Below, piece after piece: positions 12,111 through 22,257 of a stretch of DNA of 64,000 nt. Both the position numbers and the translations under genes were made by a program. The notes beneath the pieces were generated by a model, which saw only the letters and a list, made by a program, of their open reading frames with translations, made no database searches and had not been told where the DNA came from. Within the stretch, counting starts at the first letter, position 1. Each line of letters starts with the position of its first letter. The stretch lies in NCBI RefSeq assembly GCF_018991925.1, contig NW_024732415.1, positions 850,835 through 914,834 of the forward strand. The letters run 5' to 3'. Source of the DNA: Homarus americanus. Taxonomy: Eukaryota; Arthropoda; Malacostraca; Decapoda; Nephropidae.

Positions 12111-13323
12111 TAGTAGGCAGCTATCAAACAGGGAGGTACTACCGCCTGGGAAGATATTAGATGACCCTGCTGCCATATGTGACCAATTCCCAGGTTGGTG
12201 ATCAGACTTCCTGCCTCATTTACACACAATTGCAGGGTCTCAATTGTTTCTCTAACTTGACAACACAACATATATATCGTTTCTCACTCTTGATTTGCTT
12301 TATTTTGTCTATATCTGTATTTTTTATTTTATTTTTTTTCGCCCTCCAGTCCTGATGAGGTGGATACAAATACAGTTTTGGTCACTATTGTTAAACGATA
12401 ATTTCTCAAACTTTCATACGATTAATTTTCTTCGTGAATCAAGAATGTAAAATATGAATCAAATTTGTGTTTTTTTGGTTGTTTTAATTGATGCTACGTG
12501 AATGATATTAGTTAAGGTAGTGTTTTATTTAAAGATTTTGTTTTTATTGTTTTTGTGTTTCAGTTTGTTCGGTGTCTTTTTCTAACATCATTTACCATGC
12601 GTGAATGTTGACCATAGTAAACTTTCAGAATCCTCCACTTACATATTTCCTTCAATAGCTCTCTAATAAACTTTTACGACTACAAGTACAACTCAAATAA
12701 GTTTAATTACACGTTCGATACGGGACAGTACGACCAACAAACAGGGTTGAGACAAGATCAAACAAAACTTTCTGCGTCGTTGTCAGATGTGGCTGTGATG
12801 GTGTGAGGCCAGCAGGTAATTGGCTATGACGTCACAGGATAACACCCAATGACGTGAGTGCCAGTCCTCTCATGCCCCGCCCCTCTATGGCATTATTATG
12901 GGATTGGGTGTTTGTTTGTTTGTTGTTGTTTGTGAATTATTGATAGTAATGATGGTTGATTTGGGAGTATTTTGGTAGTGAGGATTATTTTATAAAGGGA
13001 ACAATGTAATTATTCTTACATTGTATTCATGTTCAAGGTTACAACTATAACATTGGTACTGTGGCATCTCTCTCTCACACGCACACATAACTACTGAATT
13101 ACATAATACACTTGGCCTAATGTACTTCAGAATCCAATGAAATAAGTATCCAATGCACAGAAACAAGTCGTAATTCATCACCATTACACACACACACAGA
13201 TCAATACCGTCTCATCAACTCCTCGAAGCAGTACAGTAAATCACATCAACTCAGGTAATCGTGTCAATATTCAGGTAAATTCAATTATAGAAAAATATAT
13301 TAGAAAATGTTACCTTGACCAAG

Positions 13324-13325
<2 letters not shown>
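12111..13325. other. Longest unique block of the left half, with two TGACGT words
   Basis: AT-rich sequence with no recognisable coding homology. TGACGTCA lies at 12,837-12,844 and TGACGTGA at 12,860-12,867, on either side of CACCCAAT. This combination resembles a proximal promoter, but no first exon is identifiable nearby. Confidence 0.4.
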
Positions 13326-13376
<51 letters not shown>

Positions 13377-13545
13377 CTATAGACCTGCCTTCTCCCTTCA
13401 TTATCACCATCACCAGGGCGTAGTTGGGGTGGATAATTGTGGTTGTGGTTACGTTAGGTTTAGGTTAGGTTAGGTTAGGCTAAGCACCACTCATTAATTT
13501 AGGTCATAATTATTCAGGTCAGGTCAGCTGATTGAGGTCAGCGCC
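13326..13545. repeat. (GT)n, short TTAGG block and AGGTCA words
   Basis: (GT)n at about 13,326-13,374, TTAGGTTAGG at about 13,452-13,480, and three or four AGGTCA half-sites at about 13,502-13,542. Confidence 0.75.
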
Positions 13546-13604
13546 GAGATAGTTTATATCTTAGGTGAAAACATGGAAACAACTCGGGGTGATTTAGACA
13601 GCTG

Positions 13605-13945
13605 GCTAGGGTGGGGGTGAGGGGGAGGGAGGGGAGGTGGGAGGAGGGGAGGAGGGGAAGGGCTAGGTGGGAGGGCGAGAGGGTTGAAGAAGGAGGGAGA
13701 GGAGAGAGGGAGGAGAGAGAGGGAGAGGAGAGGAGACGCGGTAAAGGTGGAAGGAAGAGAGGCGGAAGGAGATGAGAGAGATATAGGAGGAGGAGGAGGA
13801 GAGAGACGGGGGTGTAGAGGGAAGAGAGAGGGAGGGGAAGAGGAGGACAGAAGAAGGACAAGAGGAAGATGAGAGGGAAGACGGGAAGGGAGGGGGAGGA
13901 GAGGGGGGAGGAGAGGGGGGGAGGAGAGGGGGGGAGAATATATCC
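13605..13945 (+). repeat. Polypurine tract (G/A on plus strand)
   Basis: About 340 bp almost free of pyrimidines on the plus strand, in GGAGGA/GAGAG arrangement. Such tracts can form triplex (H-) DNA. Frames of 139 and 153 codons on the minus strand are Ser/Pro/Leu artefacts. Confidence 0.8.
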
Positions 13946-14127
13946 TCACTTGCCTCAAACAACACGTCAACACTTAGCGAGTTCCCAGGACGGTCCCTCA
14001 CTTCACCTCTTACTTCACTTCTCACTTCACCCCAAACAACGTGGTTAATGGTAGTTAAGCATTTAGACTGCATAGTGTATATATGAGTAAGTTTTATTAT
14101 TGTTTGTAGTGATGTTGTAGTCATTAT

Positions 14128-14271
14128 CTATACATACATATATACATACTTACAGTACATACATACATTCATACATACATATATACATACATAAATACAT
14201 ACATACATACATATATGCATACACACATATTGTACATACATTCATACATCCATATATACATTAATACATAC

Positions 14272-14354
<83 letters not shown>
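14128..14354. repeat. (CATA)n followed by (TA)n
   Basis: CATACATA at about 14,128-14,285, then (TA)n to about 14,354 broken once by AGTATA. Confidence 0.9.
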
Positions 14355-14359
<5 letters not shown>

Positions 14360-14454
14360 ACTTGTATATTATTTGTAAATCAAGAGACCCATTCCCCAAT
14401 TATGTAACTATATTTTCAGCCTTCCGGCTGCCATGCCCTTTCAATAAACCGTTA

Positions 14455-14510
<56 letters not shown>
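14360..14510 (+). mobile_element. Possible 3' end of a non-LTR retroelement with (ATT)n tail
   Basis: About 90 bp of unique sequence ends in a small hairpin (CAGCC-TTCC-GGCTG), then AATAAACCGTT, then a pure (ATT)n tract at about 14,455-14,508. A unique body plus an AATAAA-like word plus a simple-repeat tail is typical of truncated LINE or SINE copies. No reverse-transcriptase fragment is seen, so the family cannot be named. Confidence 0.3.
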
Positions 14511-14629
14511 ATTCATTCATACTCAGAAATAGGCCAATGAGTTCAGAACTGTATTTAGTTTTCTGAAGTCTGATATTTTACTGTCACAAACACTGAAGCC
14601 AGTTAACGAGCCTGAAACTCTGAACTGTT

Positions 14630-14945
14630 GAAACGAGACGGCTGAAAGAGACGGGTAAAAAGAGACGGGTGAAACGAGACGGTGAAAGAGACGGGTGAAG
14701 TGAGACGGCTGGAACAAGACGGGTGAAACGAGACGGCTGGAACGAGACGGCTGAAAGAGACGGGTGAAACGAGACGGGTAAAACGAGACGGTGAAAGAGA
14801 CGGGTGAAACGAGACGGGTGAAGTGAGACGGCTGGAACAAGACGGGTGAAACGAGACGACTGGAACGAGACGGCTGGAACGAAACTGGTGGAACGAGATG
14901 GGTGAGACGAGACAACTGGAACGAGACGGGTGAAACGAGTCTCTT
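14630..14945. repeat. Array of about 13- to 15-bp GAGACGGGTGAAAC units
   Basis: GAGACGGGTGAAAC and GAGACGGCTGGAAC alternate over about 315 bp, forming loose higher-order units. The minus-strand 143-codon frame (PSRFTRLVSPVSF pattern) is translated repeat. Confidence 0.9.
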
Positions 14946-15025
14946 AACTGCCAATTGCTAATATGTTATACAGAAAACGACTTCATTACAGCACGGAGAC
15001 AAGACCTGAACGAGAATATTATGAA

Positions 15026-15028
15026 GTG

Positions 15029-15078
<50 letters not shown>

Positions 15079-15095
15079 TAATAACAACAATAACA

Positions 15096-15150
<55 letters not shown>

Positions 15151-15240
15151 TAATAATAATAACAACAATAACAATAAAAACACCAATAACAATAACAACA
15201 AACATCAATAACAATAATAACAACGACATCAATAACATGA
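15026..15240. repeat. (AAT)n with AAC variants
   Basis: Long (AAT)n at about 15,028-15,150, passing into AAC/AAT mixtures. The Ile/Asn and Leu homopolymer frames are artefacts. Confidence 0.9.
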
Positions 15241-15424
15241 CCCACAAGATATATAAGAAATCAGTAATTTACGACCCAAAATAAACCGGACGTGAATCTG
15301 ACATGAAAAATATATATATAATAATAACGTATCGACTGAGAAGCGGCCGGTAATTGGTGCCGCTAGAGTCTAATTGGCTCGCTTACCTGTGGCATTTCGT
15401 GAGTGCCGCCATATGAACCATGAT

Positions 15425-16165
15425 CATCGGTGTTACGCGTTACTCCTTGTCACGCGTTACTCCTTGTCACGCGTAACTCCTTGTCACGCGTCACTCCTTG
15501 TCACGCGTCACTCCTTGTCACGCGTCACTCCTTGTCACGCGTCACTCCTTGTCACGCGTCACTCCTTGTCACGCGCTACCCCGTCGTTATTTTGTCACGC
15601 GCCTACCTGGCCACGCGCCTACGCGCCTACCACGCACGGCCTCGCCGTTACCTTGTCACGCGTTATTCTGTCACGCACCCTTAATACGCTGTTACTCGGC
15701 CACGCGTCACTTCCTTGTCACGCGTCACTCTCCTTGTCACGCGTTACCTCTTGTCACGCGTCACTTTCCTTGTCACGTCACCCTGTCACGCGCGTCATCT
15801 TCTTGTCACGCGTTACCCTGCCTGCAACTCCTGTCACGCGTCACTCCTTGTCACGCGTTACTTCCTTGTCACGCGTTACCTCTTTGTCACGCGTCACTTC
15901 CTTGTCACGCGTTACTCCTGTCACGCGTTACCCTGTCACGTTACCTCCTGTCACGCGTCACTCCTTGTCACGCGTCACTCCTTGTCACGCGTCACTCCTT
16001 GTCACGCGTCACTCCTTGTCACGCGTTACTCATTCCCTGTCATGTGTTTCTGTGTTGTGTGTCACTCTGTCACGCGTCTTATTGTTATGTGTCACGTGTT
16101 ACTCTTTGCCACGTTTCAATGTCACGCGTCACTGCCATGTGTCACTCCTTGTCACGTCCTCCACC
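15425..16165. repeat. 17-bp minisatellite centred on CACGCGT
   Basis: The unit TTGTCACGCGTCACTCC occurs in about 35 to 40 full or partial copies, with runs of near-perfect units at about 15,440-15,570 and 15,955-16,025. Each intact unit has the ACGCGT palindrome with two CpGs, so the array is a strong local CpG cluster. The 265-, 231- and 180-codon frames are translated repeat. Confidence 0.95.
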
Positions 16166-16400
16166 AATTAGACGGCAGGGCGTACCGTGTTGACCAATCA
16201 CAGATGACAGGGTTCACCTTGCTAGCCAATCATGGAATAAAGGACTCTGCTGGGTGACCAATCAGAAAAAGGCCTCGAGGAATAGCCAATCAGAAGTAGG
16301 TCTCAAGGAATAGCCAATCGGGAAGTAGGTCTTGAGGAATAGCCAATCGGGAAGCTTTACGTAACTTGGCAATTAACTTTTGCCAATTCCAATCAGGAAA
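16165..16400 (+). repeat. CCAATC-bearing tandem units
   Basis: About seven AGCCAATC or GACCAATC words on the plus strand, in diverged units of about 35 bp (GGAATAGCCAATCGGGAAGT). AGCCAATCAG matches the NF-Y/CCAAT-box consensus. The same motif is repeated in the opposite orientation at 26.2 and 35.8 kb. Confidence 0.7.
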
Positions 16401-16449
16401 GTTGAGAGATTATCCGTTATCGAGACTTTCCGATATTAGGGGGAGGATT

Positions 16450-16627
16450 AAGGGGTGTAGTAGTAGTAGTAGTAGTAGTAGTAGCAGTAGTAGTAGTAGT
16501 AGTAGTAGTAGTAGGAGGAGGAGGAGGAGGAGATTAATGAGGTAGAAGAAGAAGGAGGAGGAGGAAGAGGAAAGAGAGAAAGGAGAGAGGAGGAGGAGAC
16601 GGGGGGGTTAAGAAGGGGTAGGAAGTG

Positions 16628-16689
<62 letters not shown>

Positions 16690-16690
16690 G
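16450..16690. repeat. (AGT)n, GGA and (GA)n tracts
   Basis: (AGT)n at about 16,457-16,514, GGAGGA to about 16,600, and (GA)n at about 16,633-16,690. Confidence 0.9.
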
Positions 16691-16814
16691 TAGACATTTA
16701 CCATTTATAGATCATCAATAGCCATCAATAACCACCACCACCACCACTAATGGTTAATGGTCTGGGTTGGGTGACATGCAACAGGCGGTCAGATGGTGAC
16801 GCTTTTAGGAGTGT

Positions 16815-17200
16815 CCTGTCTGTCTGTCTGTCTGTCTGTGTGTCTGTCTGTCTAGGTTTCTGCCTATGTGGGTTTCAGTGTGTCTTTCTGTCTGTCTGTC
16901 TGTCTATCTGTTTGTTCTGTCTCTCTCTATACGGGTGTCTGTCTCTGTTTGTGTCTGTATGGGTGGCACAACCACCACCACTGCTCCTACCACCACCACC
17001 ATCACCATCACCACCACTACCACGACCACCACTACCACCACTACCACCATCACCACCACTACCACCACCACTACCACCATCTCCTCACTATCGTCCCTCC
17101 TCTGTCAACTGGCCATTGAGGGCGTGACCAGATTCTCTTAAGCGAGAGAGAGAGAGAGAGAGAGATTGATTCATTACCCTAACCTAACCTAACCATGACA
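16815..17200. repeat. (CTGT)n, (ACC)n, (GA)n and CCTAA tracts
   Basis: (CTGT)n at about 16,817-16,910, (ACC)n at about 16,970-17,083, (GA)n at about 17,145-17,165, and three CCTAA units near 17,178-17,194. Confidence 0.85.
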
Positions 17201-17480
17201 CACACACACACAACCACCATTAGCCCAGCGGTATAGAATCCTTTGCCGAATTAGCTATCCATGTCGGGTATTTCTTCATTAAAAATTATATATTGAATTA
17301 TAGATTATCTGATGACATAATTAGGGGAGTGATGTTAGCTGGGGGGAGAAGGGGGGGAGGTGGGGGGTAGGGAGGTGGGGGGGTAAGGGGGGGGTTAGGT
17401 GGCGGGTATCGAAGCTTCGTCAATTGGTCCATTAGTTCGATGAATCTGGGCCACACAGCCATTGGTGATGTCTTCTGTCG
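17201..17480. other. Unique sequence with a possible degenerate pol III A-box and a G-rich tract
   Basis: TAGCCCAGCGG at about 17,221 fits the internal A-box pattern, but no B-box follows at tRNA spacing. This is at most a decayed SINE fragment. A G-rich tract lies at about 17,340-17,402. Confidence 0.25.
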
Positions 17481-17489
17481 GCGTGTGGA

Positions 17490-17800
17490 ATTAGGTCGTG
17501 GCACTGTCCATTTGTACTTTCTTGGGAGGGGACACTGTTCATATGTACTTTGGGGTGGCACTGTACATATACATACAAGGAATACGTCTGATGTACTTTC
17601 TTGGGAGTGGGACCGCCCATATATACTTAGGAGTGGCACTGTCCATATGTATTTTGGGGTGGCACTGTCCACATGTACTTGGGTAGTGGTACTATCTATA
17701 TGCACTTTCTTGGGTGGTGGCACTGTGCATATACATACAAGGAATACGTCTGAGGTACTTTCTTGGGAGTGGCACTGTCTATATACTGTATTTATACAAG
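17490..17800. repeat. Minisatellite around GTACTTTCTTGGGAGTGGCA
   Basis: Diverged units of roughly 30 to 36 bp that contain CACTGTCCATATGTACTTT. A longer repeat with ACATACAAGGAATACGTCTG appears twice, about 167 bp apart. Confidence 0.8.
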
Positions 17801-17805
17801 GAGTG

Positions 17806-18008
17806 TTAGGTTAGGTTAGGAAGAGGAGGAGGAAGAGGAAGAGAAAGAGGAAGAGGAAGAAGAGGAAGAGGGAGTACTAATGAAGGAGAGGAAGAGGGAG
17901 ATGAGGGGAAAGAGGAAGAAGAGGACTAGAAGCAGTGGCAATTGTAGGGAGAAGGGGGGGGGGGTGGACAAGACTGATGATGGAAGAGAGAGAGAGAGAG
18001 AGAGAGGA
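17806..18008. repeat. TTAGG stub and purine tract with (GA)n
   Basis: GTTAGGTTAGG at about 17,808-17,820, GGAAGAGGAAG purines to about 17,930, and (GA)n at about 17,984-18,006. Confidence 0.8.
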
Positions 18009-18030
18009 TGGTCGGTCATCGGTCAGTGAG

Positions 18031-18039
18031 CCTATATAA
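18031..18039 (+). promoter_or_regulatory. TATA-box-like CTATATAAG
   Basis: The word is followed by non-repetitive sequence for about 60 bp. ATGACACTTCCTGACCACC starts about 20 to 30 bp downstream of it, but the frame soon enters CT repeats and carries no signal peptide. TATATAAGAAG is repeated at about 48,895. This is a weak, isolated signal. Confidence 0.15.
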
Positions 18040-18129
18040 GAAGGTGTAGCAGCCTCTGGGATGACACTTCCTGACCACCAGCGTCCAAACCCACACCTCT
18101 CGCCTTCTCTCTCTCTCTCTCTCTCGCTC

Positions 18130-19200
18130 CCTACCAAATTATTTTATCAATTTGTCTCATTCCCATCAATTATTTAATATTTCCTCATCATTTTATTGGT
18201 AAGAAGAAGAATATATTGTTTTCCTTTCTTTAAATACGTCTTATGTAATATTCGTATTCCGTATTGTGATTTAAATCGTATTTTTAAACCAAATAATCGA
18301 TATTTTTTTTCACTTTGTAAAATAATTTATGAAATATTTTAAAGTTACAATAATATTAACTCAATTAAGATTTCTCCCTCCAGGTAAATGACTAATTAAC
18401 TAAAAGATATACAGGTATAAAACCCCCCGTCGTGTGGGTCTGTCTGTCTGTGTGTCGTCAGGTAAACACAGACATACAAAACATTCCCTTTAAATAGAAT
18501 GAAAATGCAATACAAATACAAAACCAATATACAGTGAAGTGTTTTAAAGTGATACAGAAAAATACAAAATACGTGACAGAAATACACATAAAAACTGTAT
18601 TTCTTTGTATTTTGGTAACCATAGAGTGACTGCCTCCAGGGACCGCGTGTGTAAAATGCTATCAATTGTTGACGAAAAAATACAATAGTGAAAAATAAAT
18701 AATAATAAAATAATAATAATAAAGTAAATTAATCAGTGGAAAATAAACTAATAACGAATAAGAAAGTGAAGAAAATAGAGATAATAAAGAAGAAATTAAA
18801 GACAAGAGAAATAGTGACTAAAAGTGAGTGAAAAAATAAACAGTTAACGAATGGATAAGTGAAGAAAATCAGATAATTAAGAATAAACACTGGAGACAAT
18901 AATTCGTAGATAGAAAAAAAATTGATAACTAAAGAATAAACAAAGAAAACAAAAGCAAAACCAACAAATAGAAAACAAGAGAAAACAAAATAGTGATTGA
19001 TAAAAATGATAACGAATGAATAATTGAACAAACACAATAACAAAAGACATAGAACGATAAAGAGAAAACCCAAACAAGTGATAGACAAACATATGACTAA
19101 AAAGTAAACAAGTAAACAAGAGAAAATAAACAACAATAAACCTTAAAAACAAGAGAAAAGTGATAAAGAGAAAAGGACACCATCTTGGATTACCTACCTG
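18130..19200. other. Unique, strongly A/T-rich sequence
   Basis: The plus strand is A-rich from about 18,680 to 19,180. Minus-strand Phe/Leu-rich frames up to 135 codons reflect this composition. They show no recognisable domain, and I do not call them genes. Confidence 0.45.
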
Positions 19201-19239
19201 GGTGATACTGGGTCAAACAAGGTCATCGAATTTGACCTC

Positions 19240-19247
19240 TGACGTCA
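19240..19247. promoter_or_regulatory. Palindromic CRE word TGACGTCA
   Basis: Exact consensus word about 50 bp upstream of the exon-like segment at 19,297. Confidence 0.25.
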
Positions 19248-19296
19248 TGGAGGAGGCTCGCTGACCCTCGTAGGTGACCCCTCCCCCCTTCTCCAG

Positions 19297-19342
19297 CACC
19301 CCCCCCTTCAAGGTCAACATCATCTTTCTCCTCTACGCCAGG
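19297..19342 (+). other. Exon-like 46-bp segment
   Basis: A pyrimidine-rich acceptor (CCCTTCTCCAG) precedes 46 bp that read HPPFKVNIIFLLYAR with mostly C-ending codons, as in the cyclase exons. It is followed by GG|GTAAGT, a strong donor. GTAAGT recurs at 19,372 and 19,394. The peptide matches no family I can name, and a chance occurrence is quite possible. Confidence 0.15.
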
Positions 19343-19745
19343 GTAAGTTGACCTCTGACCTCTCACTCACCTGTAAGTAGAAATTGACCCCAGGTAAGTA
19401 ATTAAGTGAAGGTTACTATTAAAATTACTACAACTTATAATCTGTGGTATTTAAGTGTTAAGCATTCGAGTGAAGAAATAGTTTTAAGTTTGGTTATAAG
19501 TAAATGGCGATCCCTGGTAAGTAAGTGTGTTAAGTATGAACCACTACTAAGACTTCTACAACTTACTTATAAACTGACATTTAAGTGAAAAGAAAATTCC
19601 ATTATTAAGTAAATAATGATTGTAAGTAGATGATGACTCCATATAAGTGTGTAAAGTAGGGAGGGTTTACTAAGACTATTACAGATTACTTATAAAGTGT
19701 GATATTTAACTGATAAGTATTATAAGTTAGTGGAGAATTATTTTA
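19343..19745. repeat. Donor-like GTAAGT words leading into three diverged 127-bp copies
   Basis: GTAAGT occurs at about 19,343, 19,372, 19,394, 19,517 and 19,622. Matching blocks (ACTAAGACTTCTACAACTTA and relatives, each followed by a TATTTAAGTG-like word) start at about 19,411, 19,538 and 19,664. The period is about 127 bp. The copies are well diverged, so the duplication is old. Confidence 0.55.
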
Positions 19746-19784
19746 ATATATAAATTATTAAGTTTGTTTGAATTTAGTTAAGTT

Positions 19785-19935
19785 TAGCGTACTTAAAGGG
19801 TTAAATCACAGTACTTAAAGGGTTAACGCGCAGTACTCAAAGGGTTAACTCGCAGTACTCAAAGGGTTAAAACAGTTCTCAAAGGGTTAAATCACAGTAC
19901 TCAAATGGTTAAATTCTCGTACTGAAAGGGTTAAT
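19785..19935. repeat. About 22-bp array of GTACTCAAAGGGTTAA
   Basis: Seven or eight units with the core AGTACTCAAAGGGTTAA. Two further copies sit at 4,545-4,585. Confidence 0.9.
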
Positions 19936-19939
19936 ATCA

Positions 19940-20085
19940 TCGTACAAACAAAAACAGACAAACAGAAACAAAAATAGACACAGACAAAAACACAGATAGA
20001 CAGACAAAACAGACAGACAGACAAAAACAGACAGATAAGACAGACAGACAAACAGAAACAAAAACAGACAGACAGACACCATCAC
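19940..20085. repeat. (ACAG)n/(ACAA)n tract
   Basis: AAACAGACAGACA low complexity. The minus-strand frames are artefacts. Confidence 0.85.
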
Positions 20086-20194
20086 CCGGCACCACAACGC
20101 AATAACCACAAGAGGAGATTAATGGTATGGATAACACAAGAGGCTGCCCATAACCACCGACCGTCTACCACCGCTTTAACGATAGAGTCAATGG

Positions 20195-20855
20195 TCAAAC
20201 GGGCCCTTAAATTTGGGTGGGCCCCAGATCTAATAGACCCCGAATACTTGTGGTTCCGTGTCCTAATGGGCCCCGATACTGGTAGGTCCGTGTTCTAACT
20301 GGGCCCCGATACTGGTAGGTCCGTGTTCTAACTGGGCCCCGATACTGGTAGGTCCGTGTTCTAACTGGGCCCCGATACTGGTAGGTCCGTGTTCTAACTG
20401 GGCCCCGATACTGGTAGGTCCGTGTTCTAATGGGCCCCGATACTGGTAGGTCCGTGTTCTAATGGGTGATACTGGTAGGTCCGTGTTCTAATGGGCTGAT
20501 ACTGGTAGGTCCGTGTCCTAATGGGCCCCGATACTGGTAGGTCCGTGTTCTAACTGGGTCCCCCGATACTGGTAGGTCCGGTGTTCTAATGGGCCCCGAT
20601 ACTGGTAGGTCCGTGTTCTAATGGGCCCCGATACTGGTAGGTCCGTGTTCTAACTGGGCCCCGATACTGGTAGGTCCGTGTTCTAACTGGGCCCCGACTG
20701 GTAGGTCCGTGGTAGGTCCGTGTCCTACTGGTAGGTCCGTGGGGCCCCGATACCGGTAGGTCCGTGTCCTAATGGGCCCCGATACTGGTAGGTCCGTGTC
20801 CTAATGGGAGGGATCTATTATGCCTGGGGCCCATCTAACCCGCCAGATAACGAGG
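20195..20855. repeat. 33-bp GGGCCC minisatellite flanked by inverted repeats
   Basis: About 17 or 18 units containing GGGCCCCGATACTGGTAGGT followed by CCGTGTTCTAACT. The left flank 20,219-20,241 and the reverse complement of the right flank 20,811-20,832 agree at about 18 of 22 positions (GGGCCCCAG, variable triplet, TAATAGA). The flanking word also occurs alone at 3,493-3,515. The array may have grown inside a palindromic or MITE-like element. Confidence 0.75.
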
Positions 20856-20994
20856 GTCCGGCGATGATGTACAGGTGTGATATCTTAACGAGAGCCCAGG
20901 GTCTGCTATTGGTGGAGATCAGATTGCCAACTGACCAATCACCATCTCGCTTTCATCCCCTACCGTCTATAACTTATTATTAAGACGACCTGTA

Positions 20995-21005
20995 CGTGTA
21001 CGTGT

Positions 21006-21041
<36 letters not shown>

Positions 21042-21257
21042 AGTTTATGTGTGTGTATGTACGTATGTATGTAAAATTCAACCAAAAAGTCTTTACAAAA
21101 ATAGATAAAAGTAAGACGTGTTATTTACCCTGCAAGTATTACTCCAAGCTGACACACACGAGTACTTGAGGCTGACAAGTGGCACTCAGACGCGGAGTTG
21201 AGTGGGAGGAGAGGTATTTGGAGGGAGCTATAGCTGTTGGTATCTGTGAGTGGGGGG

Positions 21258-21310
<53 letters not shown>
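20995..21310. repeat. (GT)n, unique segment and (GA)n
   Basis: ACGTGT/(GT)n at about 20,995-21,040, a unique stretch, and (GA)n at about 21,261-21,308. Confidence 0.8.
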
Positions 21311-21311
<1 letters not shown>

Positions 21312-21384
21312 TTGAACACACCCTAAAACAATTCCTTCAATAAATATGAAAATCAAGATATCCTTTAGAAAGTTATACACACTG

Positions 21385-21900
21385 TAGGATCCCTGGCAGG
21401 TCGAGTACAAGGGCAGGTCGAATACATAAGGAGCAGGTCGAGTACAAGGGCAGGTCGAATATAGTAGGAGCAGGTCGAGTACAGGAAAAAGGTCGAACAC
21501 AAGAGCAGGATAATGGGACTGTAACCTGTCTGTCTATCTGAATGCTGGGGGTATGGATGGCAGGTCGAATACAGAAGCAGGTCGAGTACAGGAGGAGAAG
21601 GTCGAATACAGTAACAGGTCGACGGTGGGGATGTATCACTGTAACCTGTCTGTCTATCTGAATGCTGGGGGTATGGATGGCAGGTCGAATACAGAAGCAG
21701 GTCGAGTACAGGAGGAGAAGGTCGAGTACAGTAACAGGTCGACGGTGGGGATATATCACTGTAACCTGTCTGTCTATCTGAATGCTGGGGGTATGGATGG
21801 CAGGTCGAATACAGAAGCAGGTCGAGTACAGGAGGAGAAGGTCGAATACAGTAACAGGTCGACGGTGGGGATGTATCACTGTATCCCGTCTGTCTGGCTG
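21385..21900. repeat. 120-bp minisatellite, 3 copies, with CAGGTCGA subrepeats
   Basis: CTGTCTATCTGAATGCTGGG recurs at 21,530, 21,650 and 21,770, an exact 120-bp period. Each unit contains four CAGGTCGA/AAGGTCGA subunits. Because 120 is divisible by three, a 274-codon frame stays open on the minus strand. It is the translated repeat plus flanks, not a recognised protein. Confidence 0.95.
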
Positions 21901-21999
21901 CTGGGGGTATGAAGGGAGGCGAGATAGATTCAAGAGTGTGTGGCTCCTTTGTTGTTGTTGTTGTCCATCAGCTGACCCCAGGATGCAGTTCTCACACGT

Positions 22000-22120
22000 G
22001 TGGGGGGTTTCTTGTTTTTTTTTTCTTCCTTCTTTTCCTTCTTCTTCCCTTTCATCTTCCTCTATCTCCTTCTCTTCGTCCTCCATCTCCTCTCCCTCCC
22101 TTAACACAGCGCACAACACC
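22000..22120. repeat. Pyrimidine-rich tract
   Basis: TTCTTCC/CTCC low complexity, next to unique sequence at 22,120-22,200. Confidence 0.7.
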
Positions 22121-22257
22121 CCGGCTGTGTTTGTGCTGTAAAGTGGATATACTGATAATAGATACGAATTATTCTTTGTGTTGACTCGAATTAACACAGC
22201 GTGAGGGAGGGTCTCTCCTCTCTCTACTTCTCTAGTTCTTCTCTCACTCTAGGGAGG

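Noticed and set aside
15374..16257. Overlapping 265-, 231- and 180-codon plus-strand frames
   Set aside because: All three frames are open because the 17-bp repeat cycles through every frame without stops. The proteins are (SLSRVTPCHA)n-like repeats.
17215..17290. Second SINE
   Set aside because: Only an A-box-like word is present; there is no B-box at the right spacing.
18729..19152. Phe/Leu-rich minus-strand frames resembling membrane proteins
   Set aside because: They lie in an A-rich plus strand that codes Phe, Leu and Ile by composition. Two frames overlap and neither has a family motif.
21373..22197. 274-codon minus-strand open frame
   Set aside because: It spans the 120-bp minisatellite, whose length is divisible by three. 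The protein is an internally repeated translation with no recognisable domain.
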